Assembly: GCA_021324675.1 (NCBI GenBank)
Contig: JAJPIR010000298.1
Location: 1-32,588 of the forward strand
Direction of reading: 5' to 3'
DNA length: 32,588 nt
Origin: Actinomycetota bacterium
GTDB lineage: Bacteria; Actinomycetota; Actinomycetes; Mycobacteriales; Pseudonocardiaceae
In this document: positions 1 through 8,426 of the stretch, piece by piece
Layout: the number at the start of each line of letters is the position of its first letter
Numbering within the stretch: position 1 is the first letter of the stretch
Position numbers and translations under genes: made by a program
Notes under the pieces: generated by a model
The model's database searches: none
Told to the model about the DNA's origin: nothing
The model's input: only the letters and a program-made list of their open reading frames with translations

Positions 1-140
1 CTAGAGGGTTGCCCTCAACCTTAATCCGCCTTCCGCGACATTTCTGGTGACCGCAGGAGGTGGCGAACACCAGCCTTCCACCAGTGTCCGTTGTTTGGAG
101 CAGCGCCGTTGGTGGCGCCTTGCCGTAGTGTCGCTGCGTT

Positions 141-1826
141 GTGGAGGTGATCCAGGAGCGGGGCCGGCGCAAGCCGCGTTTCATCGTGTGCGGCGACAAC
201 GCATTGGCTTATCGCCTCGTCCAGGAACTTGCCACGGCTGTTGGTGACGAAGTTACCGTAATCTTACCATCAATTGCGGGCAATCACGGGCCACGGCTCG
301 TCGCGCTGGCGAAGGCGCAGGTTATCGAAGCAGGTGAGTTGAGTGAAGCCGTCTTCCGTGCAGCAGGAGCAGAGCAGGCCAGCGCAGTAGCATTGGTCAG
401 CCAAGACGACGTGGGCAATGTACATGCCGCACTCCGGGTGCAGGAAGTAAACCCACATTGCCGGCTGGTGATTCGCCTTTATAGCACCAGCCTTGGTGAT
501 CGTATCCGGACCCTGTTTCCCGCCTGCGATGTATTGTCCGATGCCTCGGCAGCAGCTCCGTCGTTTGTGGCCGGGGCGTTGGGGGAACTGACGCCCAGCT
601 ATGTGCGGCTGCCCGGTCGGACGGTGTATGTCGCGCTGCGAAGCGAGGTGGCTGCAGATCGGGTGGTCTGCGCACTGGCAGACACCACTGTTCCCGGGCG
701 GCCTGAACTGTTACCTGCCGACCAGAATGCCGGGGACTTGGTACTCGCGGTAGCTGACGGAAAGGCGGCGGTGGCTGGTTTCACCGCGCATCGCCGAGGG
801 CCCGAGTTGTGGCGAACCCTACGGTGGCGCATCGCCGCGTCATTCAACCGTAAACTTGCCATCGCCACTCTAGGGTTATTCACCCTGCTCGGGTTGGGTA
901 CCATGTTCCTCGCCAGCATGGGCGGCTACTCGTGGACCAACGGGCTGTATTTGACCTTGCTGGACGCCGCTGGGGCGGCGCAACCCGATACCGGGTTGAA
1001 CACCGTGGCAAAGATCGTCCAAACATTGGTGACCCTCGTCGGAATATCAATCATTCCTTTGGTCACCGCGACGGTGGTTGACGCGATAGTCCGTGCTCAG
1101 TTGGCCACCGCGCTGGGCAGGCCCCGTCCCATCGCCGGCCACGTGGTGGTCGTCGGGCTAGGCAATGTCGGGACTCGAGTGGTGGAGCAATTGCACGATT
1201 TAGGCGTGCCGGTAGTCTGCGTAGAAAGCGATGAGCATGCCCGGGGAGTTCAGCTGGCCAGGCGGCTCGATGTGCCGATCGTGTTCGGTGATGCCAGCCG
1301 TGAGGATATCCTGCGCGCCGCTTACGTCCACACCAGCCGCGCCCTGGTGACCGTGACCGACGATGACATCACCAATCTCGAAGCCGGCCTGCACGGCCAG
1401 ACGATGAGTAGGGACCCGCGGATCGTACTCCGCTTGTTCGACGATGACCTTGCGGAAAAGGTGCAGCGTAGCTTTGGTATCACGATTTCTCGGAGCGTCT
1501 CTCATTTGGCAGCGCCTGCGTTTGCTGCTGCGATGCTGGGCCGTCAATTACTTGGCACGATTCCAGTGGGTCGCCGGGTTTTGCTGATCGCCGAGGTCCC
1601 AGTCCACGCTGGCTCGGACCTGGAGGGGTTGACCAGCCGTATGGTCGATTCACCTCGCCAAGTGCAGGTTATTGCGATCCACCGGAACACCACCGGTGGC
1701 ATCGAGCTACCACCACCCAGCGGCTATACCGTTGCAAGCGGTGATCGATTGATCGTACTGACGACACGCGCCGGACTGGGTCGGCTGCTGGCCCGTAGCG
1801 CCGGGACCAGCGTCCCGCCATCTTGA
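141..1826 (+). CDS. Membrane-anchored TrkA/RCK-type NAD(P)-binding protein, possible ion-channel relative
   Basis: This 561-residue protein has two nucleotide-binding RCK/TrkA-N modules separated by a membrane section. The first Rossmann-like module is near residues 10-130 (RFIVCGDNALAY). Hydrophobic segments lie at about 234-262 and 287-320. The stretch between them has the layout of a two-helix K+ channel pore, but I see no TVGYG-like filter (it reads LLDAAGAAQPD). The second module near 335-450 has a good glycine motif (VVVVGLGNVGTR), followed by an RCK-C-like tail. Family knowledge suggests ligand-gated cation transport or its regulation; channel activity is doubtful without a filter. The GTG start at 141 begins the ORF. 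A near-perfect anti-Shine-Dalgarno match, GGAGGTGATCC, lies within codons 1-4, so the exact start is uncertain. The 3' end overlaps the convergent FHA gene. Confidence 0.8.
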   Translation: MEVIQERGRRKPRFIVCGDNALAYRLVQELATAVGDEVTVILPSIAGNHGPRLVALAKAQVIEAGELSEAVFRAAGAEQASAVALVSQDDVGNVHAALRVQEVNPHCRLVIRLYSTSLGDRIRTLFPACDVLSDASAAAPSFVAGALGELTPSYVRLPGRTVYVALRSEVAADRVVCALADTTVPGRPELLPADQNAGDLVLAVADGKAAVAGFTAHRRGPELWRTLRWRIAASFNRKLAIATLGLFTLLGLGTMFLASMGGYSWTNGLYLTLLDAAGAAQPDTGLNTVAKIVQTLVTLVGISIIPLVTATVVDAIVRAQLATALGRPRPIAGHVVVVGLGNVGTRVVEQLHDLGVPVVCVESDEHARGVQLARRLDVPIVFGDASREDILRAAYVHTSRALVTVTDDDITNLEAGLHGQTMSRDPRIVLRLFDDDLAEKVQRSFGITISRSVSHLAAPAFAAAMLGRQLLGTIPVGRRVLLIAEVPVHAGSDLEGLTSRMVDSPRQVQVIAIHRNTTGGIELPPPSGYTVASGDRLIVLTTRAGLGRLLARSAGTSVPPS

Positions 1827-2594
1827 CCGCCGCGAGCCGGCTACGTGTCGTCCCCGGATACACGGAGTAGCGTGCGGTCCTCCTGCCCGCAACAGGCCCC
1901 ATGCGAGGAGTTGGCGACCCAACTGGTTGATGTTGTCGCGGCCGCCGATTCCGGTGACACCGAGTTCCTGCAGCACCCTGCACCATCTGCCTACGCAGTC
2001 TTCAACAGCTTTCGCGGTGACCGGCTCGTCATGGGGTCGTGCGGCCGATACGTATTCGGCGGCCTCGCGATTACCGACCGCCTCGCCGGGATCGGGCAGC
2101 GACAAGAACTTGGCGGCCAGGAGCAACCGCTCGTGATCAGTGGGCTCACGTAGCGGGACGGTGCCGGGATCAGCCTGCCCTGGCGGGTCCAGCGACGGCG
2201 ACCTGGGATCGTCGATGCTGACCGAGAGCAAGTAACGGCCAGACGGAGCTCCCACTCTGATCTCGAGGCCGGGCGGGCTGATCGCCCACCTCGATAGTGA
2301 ATCCGGCATCGTCCGCGGCGGTAGGGGATTGGCCACCCCCCGCACGATCACGTCGAACGGGCGGCTGACGCTGTCGTTACAAACCACCCATAGTCCACCG
2401 CCGTACCGGATCGAGCCGACGTGGCGAGAAACGTGCAAGTCAGGCCCGCCATGGACGCTGTCATGACCGAATCGCAACGTACGATCGTGACCTCGCCCGA
2501 AGGTGAACGGGGGGCTGCCTGGATGGAGCACCGCCACCGGACAACCCTGGAAATAAGCCACCAGGCCACCCGGCTGCCTGCGCGTCGCCACCAT
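1707..2594 (-). CDS. FHA domain protein with C-terminal helical (winged-helix-like) domain
   Basis: The 295-residue protein starts with an FHA-like fold at about residues 8-110. FHA hallmarks are FGRGHDRTLRF and VSRH followed by a glycine-rich strand, which form a phosphothreonine-binding loop. Residues 150-235 resemble the helical, putative DNA-binding half of a small actinobacterial FHA family (LLLAAKFLSLPDPG, then LGRQLLAWGLL). Family members normally end close to that last motif. This ORF continues about 60 residues further, and its final 40 codons lie antisense to the end of the TrkA-type gene. That tail is basic, low in complexity and probably not conserved, so the original stop may have been lost. 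The start is an ATG at 2594. Its role may be reading Ser/Thr phosphorylation made by the neighbouring kinase operon; this is inferred from context only. Confidence 0.7.
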   Translation of the reverse strand: MVATRRQPGGLVAYFQGCPVAVLHPGSPPFTFGRGHDRTLRFGHDSVHGGPDLHVSRHVGSIRYGGGLWVVCNDSVSRPFDVIVRGVANPLPPRTMPDSLSRWAISPPGLEIRVGAPSGRYLLSVSIDDPRSPSLDPPGQADPGTVPLREPTDHERLLLAAKFLSLPDPGEAVGNREAAEYVSAARPHDEPVTAKAVEDCVGRWCRVLQELGVTGIGGRDNINQLGRQLLAWGLLRAGGPHATPCIRGRHVAGSRRSRWRDAGPGATGQQPTQSGACRQYDQSITACNGIAAGWW

Positions 2595-2718
2595 CGCCCC
2601 ACGTTAACGCAGCCTTACCGGGTCTGGATCACAGGTGAGGGCTGCCCTCTAGCCAAAAATGGTGCCGCGGCGCTCTACTGAACCGCTGGAGGGTCAGCGA
2701 AGAAACCGGAGACCAGGC

Positions 2719-4056
2719 GTGCCGTCGAGCCTGCAAGCCATCCAGACCCAGCGTTCGTCGCGGGTCCAAAGCGGCAGGCGCTGGCGCCGTTACGACTGGG
2801 ACACCACCCCTGGCAAGCTCATGGTGGCACAGATCGTCCTTGTGCTCGTAGCGCTGCTCGGTGGCGGCGTCGGCGCCTACGCCGCGGCCGGCCAAGCGAG
2901 CACGATCCAGGTCATCGGCGGGCATCTCGAATCGCTCAACGCCGATGTGATCACGTTGTACCGATCGCTGGCCGACGCGGACGCCACGGCCGCGGCCGGG
3001 TTCCTGTCTGGCGGGGTGGAACCCGATGAGATCCGGATCCGCTATACCCGCGACCTGGTGTCAGCGACCACCAACCTGGCGCGGGCCAGCACCGAGGCCG
3101 GCGGGGAATTGGTGACGACCAGGCGGATCGCCGACATCACCGCCCAACTACCGGTGTACACCGGCCTCGTCGAGCGCGCTCGGGCGAACAACCGGCAGGG
3201 GAGGCCGGTCGGGGTGTCCTACCTGCGGCATGCCTCGGACCTGATGCAGGACTCGATCCTTCCCGAGGCGGCAGAGCTGCAACGGCGGCAAGCGGCCCAG
3301 CTCGATGCCGCCTACCAGCGGGCCCGGTCGGTGGTGGTAGCCGTGCTGGCCATCGGGGGAATGGGTCTGGCGGGGCTCACATGGTTGCAGGTTTTCCTGT
3401 TCCATCGGACGCAGCGGGTGCTCAACATCGGCCTCGCGGTGGCAACTGCCGCGTTGATCTTTGCGATGGCCTGGTGGGTGATCGTCGGGTCGACCTCAGC
3501 CAGCTCACTGGCGACGGCCCGCGGGCATAGCCGGTCGCTGTCTGATGCACTGGGCCCAGCGCAGATCGCGGCGTTGCAGGCTCGCGCTGTGGAGAGCCTT
3601 GAATTGGTGACCCGCGACGCTGGCCCCACCGAGCCGGATTTCGACGCCCGGATGCAGATCCTCGAACGCGACAAAGGCACTGGCGGCGCGCTGGGCGCAG
3701 CCCGGCAATTCACCACGGACCAGCAGGGTAAATCGCTGGTGCAGGCGGCAATCGACGCCGCAGGCGGCTATGCCGCGGCACACCGGGAAGTCCGGCGGTT
3801 GGACGACACCGGGGACTACATCAAGGCGGTGAACGCCGCCATCAACACCCGCCAGCCCAGCGCCGCGACGGCATTCGACCGCCTTGACTCGGCGCTGACC
3901 GCTGCGGTGGCGCACGAGCGCGCGGCGTTCCAACGCGACATCGGCCACGCCGAGGGTTGGCTGACTGGCCTGCCGATCGGTACTGGCAGCTTGGCCTTCG
4001 TCACGGCGACAGGGGTGGCCGTCGGTGTCCAGCGGCGGCTGGAGGAATACCGGTGA
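2719..4056 (+). CDS. glnX: GlnX-like membrane sensor protein of the PknG operon
   Basis: This membrane protein has 445 residues from the preferred GTG start at 2719, which has GGAG seven bases upstream. An ATG at 2659 would add 20 basic residues but has no ribosome-binding site. A conserved-looking RWRRYDWDTTPGKL leads into TM1 (about residues 35-57). A long helical extracytoplasmic segment follows, then two adjacent TMs (about 200-222 and 232-255), a second helical segment, and a final TM near 418-440. This architecture and the position directly before a GlnH-like gene and pknG match mycobacterial GlnX (Rv0412c). GlnX is thought to relay aspartate/glutamate binding by GlnH to PknG. Identification rests on topology and synteny more than on residue motifs. 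The gene ends in a GTGA overlap with the next gene. Confidence 0.75.
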   Translation: MPSSLQAIQTQRSSRVQSGRRWRRYDWDTTPGKLMVAQIVLVLVALLGGGVGAYAAAGQASTIQVIGGHLESLNADVITLYRSLADADATAAAGFLSGGVEPDEIRIRYTRDLVSATTNLARASTEAGGELVTTRRIADITAQLPVYTGLVERARANNRQGRPVGVSYLRHASDLMQDSILPEAAELQRRQAAQLDAAYQRARSVVVAVLAIGGMGLAGLTWLQVFLFHRTQRVLNIGLAVATAALIFAMAWWVIVGSTSASSLATARGHSRSLSDALGPAQIAALQARAVESLELVTRDAGPTEPDFDARMQILERDKGTGGALGAARQFTTDQQGKSLVQAAIDAAGGYAAAHREVRRLDDTGDYIKAVNAAINTRQPSAATAFDRLDSALTAAVAHERAAFQRDIGHAEGWLTGLPIGTGSLAFVTATGVAVGVQRRLEEYR

Positions 4057-5054
4057 ACGCCCGCCTTGCCCTGCTCTGCGGTGCCCTCAGCATCGTTGTG
4101 CTGGCCGCAGCATCCGGTGACGAGCGGCCCGACCGTTCCACGGCGAACTCGGTGATAGGTACCCTGACCCCGGCCACAGCCACGCAGCCGGCGGCGTCGA
4201 CCTCACCCGGCTCCACAGGTCAGCATTTCGGCCAGCCCGACTGCAACTCACAAAACCTTCTGGCGAGCCTGCGCCCGCAGGGCCCGCTGCCGGCGCCGGG
4301 CCAGATGCCCGCCGGATCGACGATGGCCCGAATCGCCCAGCGGGGCCACCTGATCGTGGGCATCCTCGAAGACACTGCCCCGTTCGCCTTCCGGGATGCC
4401 AACTTGCAGCCGCAGGGATTCGACATCGACATCGCCAGGGACATCAGCGCGGCGATCTTTGGCGACCGAGAGCGGGTGGTGTTCCGGCCAACGCCCGAAG
4501 TCGATCGGTTGGAGCCGTTGAGGTCAGATGAGGTCGACATCGTGGTTGCCGCGGTGACCATCACTTGCCAGCGTCGCCAGCAAGTGGATTTCAGCACTCC
4601 CTACTACGAGGCAGGACAACGGATACTGGTCAATCGCGGGTCAGGGATCAGGGACCTGGCGGATCTGAGAGGCAAATCCGTCTGCGCGGCCCGCGGTTCG
4701 ACCTCACTGACGACGATTCTCGCCGCCCCGTCGAAACCGCTGGCGGTGGGCACGCCCACCGAGACAGACTGCCTGATGATGCTGCAGCTTGGCGAGGTGG
4801 ACGCGGTATCGACCGACGACACGCTCCTGGCCGGCATGGCCGCCCAGGATCGCCAGACCGAGGTCGTCGGGCCCAGGCTGACCAGTGAGCCGTATGCCAT
4901 CGCGATCAACAAGGACAGCCCTGACCTGGTGCGGTTCATCAATGCTGTGCAGCAGCGCCGCGTTCAGGACGGCCGGTGGGAAGCCAGCTACCAGCGGTGG
5001 CTGAGGAAGCTGGGGCCGCCGCCGGCACCACCGACACCTCAATACCAGGACTGA
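4053..5054 (+). CDS. glnH: GlnH-like amino-acid-binding protein of the PknG operon
   Basis: This is a periplasmic-binding-protein family 3 protein of 333 residues. The start is the GTG at 4053, overlapping the glnX stop as GTGA, with GGAGGA at 4041-4046 six bases upstream. An N-terminal hydrophobic signal segment (residues 3-21) is followed by a Pro/Ser/Thr-rich linker. The SBP_bac_3 fold then begins at RIAQRGHLIVGILEDTAPFAFRD, with GFDIDIARDI, VDFSTPYYEAGQRILV and a DLRGKSVC hinge. In mycobacteria the GlnH lipoprotein binds Asp/Glu and signals through GlnX to PknG. Here the signal segment ends LAAASGDE and no cysteine sits at a lipobox position, so lipid anchoring is not supported. The protein may be retained by an uncleaved signal anchor or may be secreted. 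Confidence 0.85.
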   Translation: MNARLALLCGALSIVVLAAASGDERPDRSTANSVIGTLTPATATQPAASTSPGSTGQHFGQPDCNSQNLLASLRPQGPLPAPGQMPAGSTMARIAQRGHLIVGILEDTAPFAFRDANLQPQGFDIDIARDISAAIFGDRERVVFRPTPEVDRLEPLRSDEVDIVVAAVTITCQRRQQVDFSTPYYEAGQRILVNRGSGIRDLADLRGKSVCAARGSTSLTTILAAPSKPLAVGTPTETDCLMMLQLGEVDAVSTDDTLLAGMAAQDRQTEVVGPRLTSEPYAIAINKDSPDLVRFINAVQQRRVQDGRWEASYQRWLRKLGPPPAPPTPQYQD

Positions 5055-5058
5055 CCCC

Positions 5059-6213
5059 ATGGCGACCTTCACCGCTGCCGATGGGCGAGCCGCCGCCGAG
5101 CGCCTGAGTGCTGAGCAACACGCGCTCGCCGAGAGCCTGATCGACCTGGAGGAGCACTCCGGACGCGAGCTGCTCGACAACACCGCAGTGACAGGCCTGA
5201 CCCGGCAGCGCAGAAGGTACGTGCTCGACGGCATCGCCACCGTGTGGATCCGTTACGAGAACTGCCGCAGTGCGGTAGCACGAATCCGCGCGATCGTGGA
5301 GGGATCTCGACCAGCACCAGATGACCTGAGCGAGGCCGAGCAGTTGGTGACCGAGGCCACGAACGACCTGGCCACCATCCATACCCTCTACGGCGAGATC
5401 AACGAGGTGATCATCGCTGCCAATCAGGTCTGGACCGAACTGACCCCGCGTATCGAAGGCTGCGATGCTCTGGTGCGCGAAGCCGAAAGCCTCGTGGCGG
5501 AGCTCAAGCTGGCCAGCCACGACCCGACCGCTGAGCTGATTTCGACGTTGACCGACCAGCTCGGCGGAATCCGGCAGGTCGTAGTGGCTGATCCGCTACG
5601 GCTGTGGACCGGGCAGGATGCGGTCGCAACAACCCAAGTCGATCAACTCATCGCCCGGTGCCAGCAGGCACATGGTGACCTGCAGGTGCTCGTGGAGGTG
5701 CGCAAGCATGCCCGGCGCCGTCTGGACCAGGTACGCCGCACGCTCGCCGAGGTGCACCAACTGGAGCGGGAGATCACCAAGGAACGTCGCGCCGTCAACG
5801 CCAAGATCGTCACGGCACCCGGCAGCGAGCCACGGGACGAGCCGGCAGTCTCGCTCGGTGCCCGGCTAGCCGCTGCCTCTGAGCACTACCGGCACGCGCG
5901 CTGGCGGCGGCTCGGCGCCGAACTCCAGGAAGTGGAACGCGACGCTGCCGCGGCACTGGCGCGAGCCCAGGCCGAGCTCATCGAAGCCGGTCGACCGCTA
6001 CGGGAACGCGCCGAGCTACGTGGGCGCCTCAGCGCGTACCGGGTGAAGGCGTCCGCGCTGGGCCGGATCGAGGATCTCGAACTGGAGCGGCAGTACCAGC
6101 AGGCGCGCGAGTTGCTCTGGCGTGCTCCCTGTGACTTGGCCGCCGCCGCAGCTGCCGTGAGGCAGTACCAGAACGCGGTCAACGAGACGCCGGCGAGCGG
6201 AGACGTGGCATGA
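5059..6213 (+). CDS. Predicted cytoplasmic coiled-coil protein between glnH and pknG
   Basis: This 384-residue, highly charged protein is rich in Ala, Glu, Arg and Leu and has long stretches with heptad character (for example residues 80-150 and 215-345). It has no signal peptide or transmembrane segment and no catalytic motif that I recognise. The ATG at 5059 lies four bases after the glnH stop. The end overlaps the pknG start as ATGA, which implies translational coupling. Its place between the sensor pair and the kinase suggests a scaffold or adaptor that connects the membrane sensor to PknG; this is inferred from position alone. I know of no biochemical function for it. Confidence 0.8.
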   Translation: MATFTAADGRAAAERLSAEQHALAESLIDLEEHSGRELLDNTAVTGLTRQRRRYVLDGIATVWIRYENCRSAVARIRAIVEGSRPAPDDLSEAEQLVTEATNDLATIHTLYGEINEVIIAANQVWTELTPRIEGCDALVREAESLVAELKLASHDPTAELISTLTDQLGGIRQVVVADPLRLWTGQDAVATTQVDQLIARCQQAHGDLQVLVEVRKHARRRLDQVRRTLAEVHQLEREITKERRAVNAKIVTAPGSEPRDEPAVSLGARLAAASEHYRHARWRRLGAELQEVERDAAAALARAQAELIEAGRPLRERAELRGRLSAYRVKASALGRIEDLELERQYQQARELLWRAPCDLAAAAAAVRQYQNAVNETPASGDVA

Positions 6214-8426
6214 CCACCTGCTCGAAGGCCGGATGTGGTGCGCTGATCGGCGACGACGGCTACTGCACCCGGTGCGGGACGGCGGCGAGGCCGCCGTCCG
6301 CACCGACCGCCGCCTCGCCGGTGCTGCCGGCCACCTCCCCGCCCGTCCCCCGCGAACCCACTGCACGGCTGCTGACGCACCAGCCGGGGGCCAGGGCTCA
6401 CCACCGCAACCCCTTGGTCAACCTGCCCGAGATACCGGTGAACGATCAGATGCCGCCGGTGCTCGACAACCCGCAAGTTCCTGAGCACAAACGGTTGTGC
6501 CCGAACTTCCGATGCCGGCACCTGGTGGGTCGAGCGCGCAACGGCCGGCCCGGCCGCGTCGAGGGCTACTGCCCGCAATGCGGAACCCGGTTTTCCTTCC
6601 GGCCACACCTGCAGCCTGGTGTGCTCGTCGGCGACGGCCAGTTCAAAGTGGAGGGCGCGATTGCTCATGGCGGGTTGGGCTGGGTATACCGAGCGTGGGA
6701 TTGCTGGGTACCGCGCTGGGTAGTCCTCAAGGGCCTCATTGACCCTGACGATCCGGACAACCGCCAGGCAGCGGTCGCCGAGCTGGCTGCCTTGGCCGAC
6801 GCCAGCCATCCGAACATCGTGACCGTGCTGACCGTGGTCAAGCACCCGCATCCACTTACCGGGCGAGATGTCGACTACATCGTGATGGAGTACCTGTCCG
6901 GTAAACCGCTCAAGCAGTTGCTCGAGCAGCGTCCGGAAACCGATCCGCACCTGCCGGTGGATCAGGCCTGCGGCTATGCCCTCGAGGTGCTGGCCGCACT
7001 GGAGTACCTGCACGTCAAGCGCGGCCTGCTGTACTGCGACCTGTCCGCGGACAACGTGATCCACTCCGCGGATGGAGTCAAACTGATCGATCTTGGCGCC
7101 GTCCGCCGGATTGATGACCATCACAGCCCGGTCTGGGGCAAGCGTGGCTACCAGGACCCGCAAATCAGGACGCACGGGCCCTCGGTCGCGACCGATCTCT
7201 ACGCCGTCGGCCGGATGATGGCGGTACTGAGCATCCCGTTCCCCAAATTCGTGGATGACGCACCGATCCCGGCCCCGGACAAGGTGCCGCTGCTGGCGCA
7301 ATATCCCTCGTTCGCCCGGCTGCTGCGGCGCGCGACCAATCCCGATCCGCGGCGACGATTCGCCTCCGCGGCGGAGATGGCCGATCAGCTCAGCGCCGTG
7401 CTGCGAGAGGTACGGGCGCTGCAGGAGGGGGTGCCTTTCCCCGCGGCCTCAACCTTGTTCGGGCCGGAACTGCGGGTGGTGGGAGCCGATCCAGACATCT
7501 TTCCCCGCGGGCAGCCGGACCCGGTCGCAGCAGCGCTGGCCTTGCCCGATCCGCAGGCCGATCCTGCCGATCCGCACGCCGGACTGCTCGCCGCGATCAG
7601 CACCGAGGATCCGGACGAGACCGAGCGGGTCCTCAGCACCTTGCCCGATCCATCGCGGGAGACCCAACTGCGGGTGGTACGCGCACGGATCGAGCTGCGC
7701 CGTCCCGACACCAGTGATGACCTCGATGCGCTGGAACGGCAGCAGCCTGGCGACTGGCGGGTCAGCTGGTACCGGGGACTCAGCTGCCTGGTCAGCGGGG
7801 ACACAGATGCCGCCGAGCAGCACTTCACGGCGGTGCTGGATGCCCTGCCGGGTGAAGCCGCGCCGAAGCTCGCCCTGGCGCAGTGCGCAGCCCGCCACGG
7901 TGACAGCGAACTGGCCGGGTCCTACTACGCAACCGTGTGGCGGACCGATCGGGCGTATGTCAGTGCCGCATTCGGGCTGGCCCGGTGCCGCTTCGCTGGC
8001 GGGGACCTTGCTGGCACAGCCGCCGCATTGGAGGCCGTACCGGAGAGCTCCCGCTACGCCGTCACAGCGCAGCTGTGCGCGATCCTGGCCCGGGTCCGCG
8101 GATGTCCGCACGGCCAGCTGCCGGTCACCGACTTCTTCACCGCCGCCGAGCGGCTGACCATGCTAGAACTTGACGACCGACGGCGTGAGCTGGCCGTCGC
8201 CGAAGTACTCGAGACCGTTCTGCGCTGGGCGCGCGCCAATCGACCGTGGCCACCCAGGGAAATGGCACCAAGCCGAACTCTGTTCGGGTACCCGCTCGAC
8301 CAGAGGGGGGTACGGGATCGGCTGGAGATCGCCTACCGGAGACTTGCCCGGCAGGCCCTCACCCGTGCGGAGCGGATCGCCTTCGTTGACAAGGCCAATG
8401 CCCGCCGTAACCGGAGCTGGATATGA
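6210..8426 (+). CDS. pknG: PknG-like serine/threonine protein kinase
   Basis: At 738 residues this is close to mycobacterial PknG (750). Two cysteine clusters precede the kinase: a zinc ribbon (C4, C9, C19, C22) and the rubredoxin-like site (C97, C102, C121, C124). The kinase domain spans about 140-400. It has a glycine loop IAHGGLGWVY (151-160), Lys174 in VVLKG, a probable helix-C Glu191, catalytic Asp277 and Asn282 in CDLSADN, and D294 in DLG. The C-terminal half is helical and TPR-like, as in PknG. The usual catalytic-loop lysine two residues after the catalytic Asp (DLKPEN in the mycobacterial enzyme) is Ser279 here. In actinobacteria PknG controls 2-oxoglutarate/glutamate metabolism by phosphorylating FHA proteins such as GarA/OdhI. 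The ATGA overlaps on both sides indicate one coupled operon. Confidence 0.92.
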   Translation: MTTCSKAGCGALIGDDGYCTRCGTAARPPSAPTAASPVLPATSPPVPREPTARLLTHQPGARAHHRNPLVNLPEIPVNDQMPPVLDNPQVPEHKRLCPNFRCRHLVGRARNGRPGRVEGYCPQCGTRFSFRPHLQPGVLVGDGQFKVEGAIAHGGLGWVYRAWDCWVPRWVVLKGLIDPDDPDNRQAAVAELAALADASHPNIVTVLTVVKHPHPLTGRDVDYIVMEYLSGKPLKQLLEQRPETDPHLPVDQACGYALEVLAALEYLHVKRGLLYCDLSADNVIHSADGVKLIDLGAVRRIDDHHSPVWGKRGYQDPQIRTHGPSVATDLYAVGRMMAVLSIPFPKFVDDAPIPAPDKVPLLAQYPSFARLLRRATNPDPRRRFASAAEMADQLSAVLREVRALQEGVPFPAASTLFGPELRVVGADPDIFPRGQPDPVAAALALPDPQADPADPHAGLLAAISTEDPDETERVLSTLPDPSRETQLRVVRARIELRRPDTSDDLDALERQQPGDWRVSWYRGLSCLVSGDTDAAEQHFTAVLDALPGEAAPKLALAQCAARHGDSELAGSYYATVWRTDRAYVSAAFGLARCRFAGGDLAGTAAALEAVPESSRYAVTAQLCAILARVRGCPHGQLPVTDFFTAAERLTMLELDDRRRELAVAEVLETVLRWARANRPWPPREMAPSRTLFGYPLDQRGVRDRLEIAYRRLARQALTRAERIAFVDKANARRNRSWI

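Noticed and set aside
47-247. Short plus-strand ORF of 66 codons preceding the TrkA-type gene
   Set aside because: It overlaps the real gene in another frame, has arginine-rich shadow composition and no recognisable motif.
5886-7301. 471-codon minus-strand ORF opposite the coiled-coil and pknG genes
   Set aside because: It is antisense to two well-supported genes; its composition is typical of a GC-driven shadow frame.
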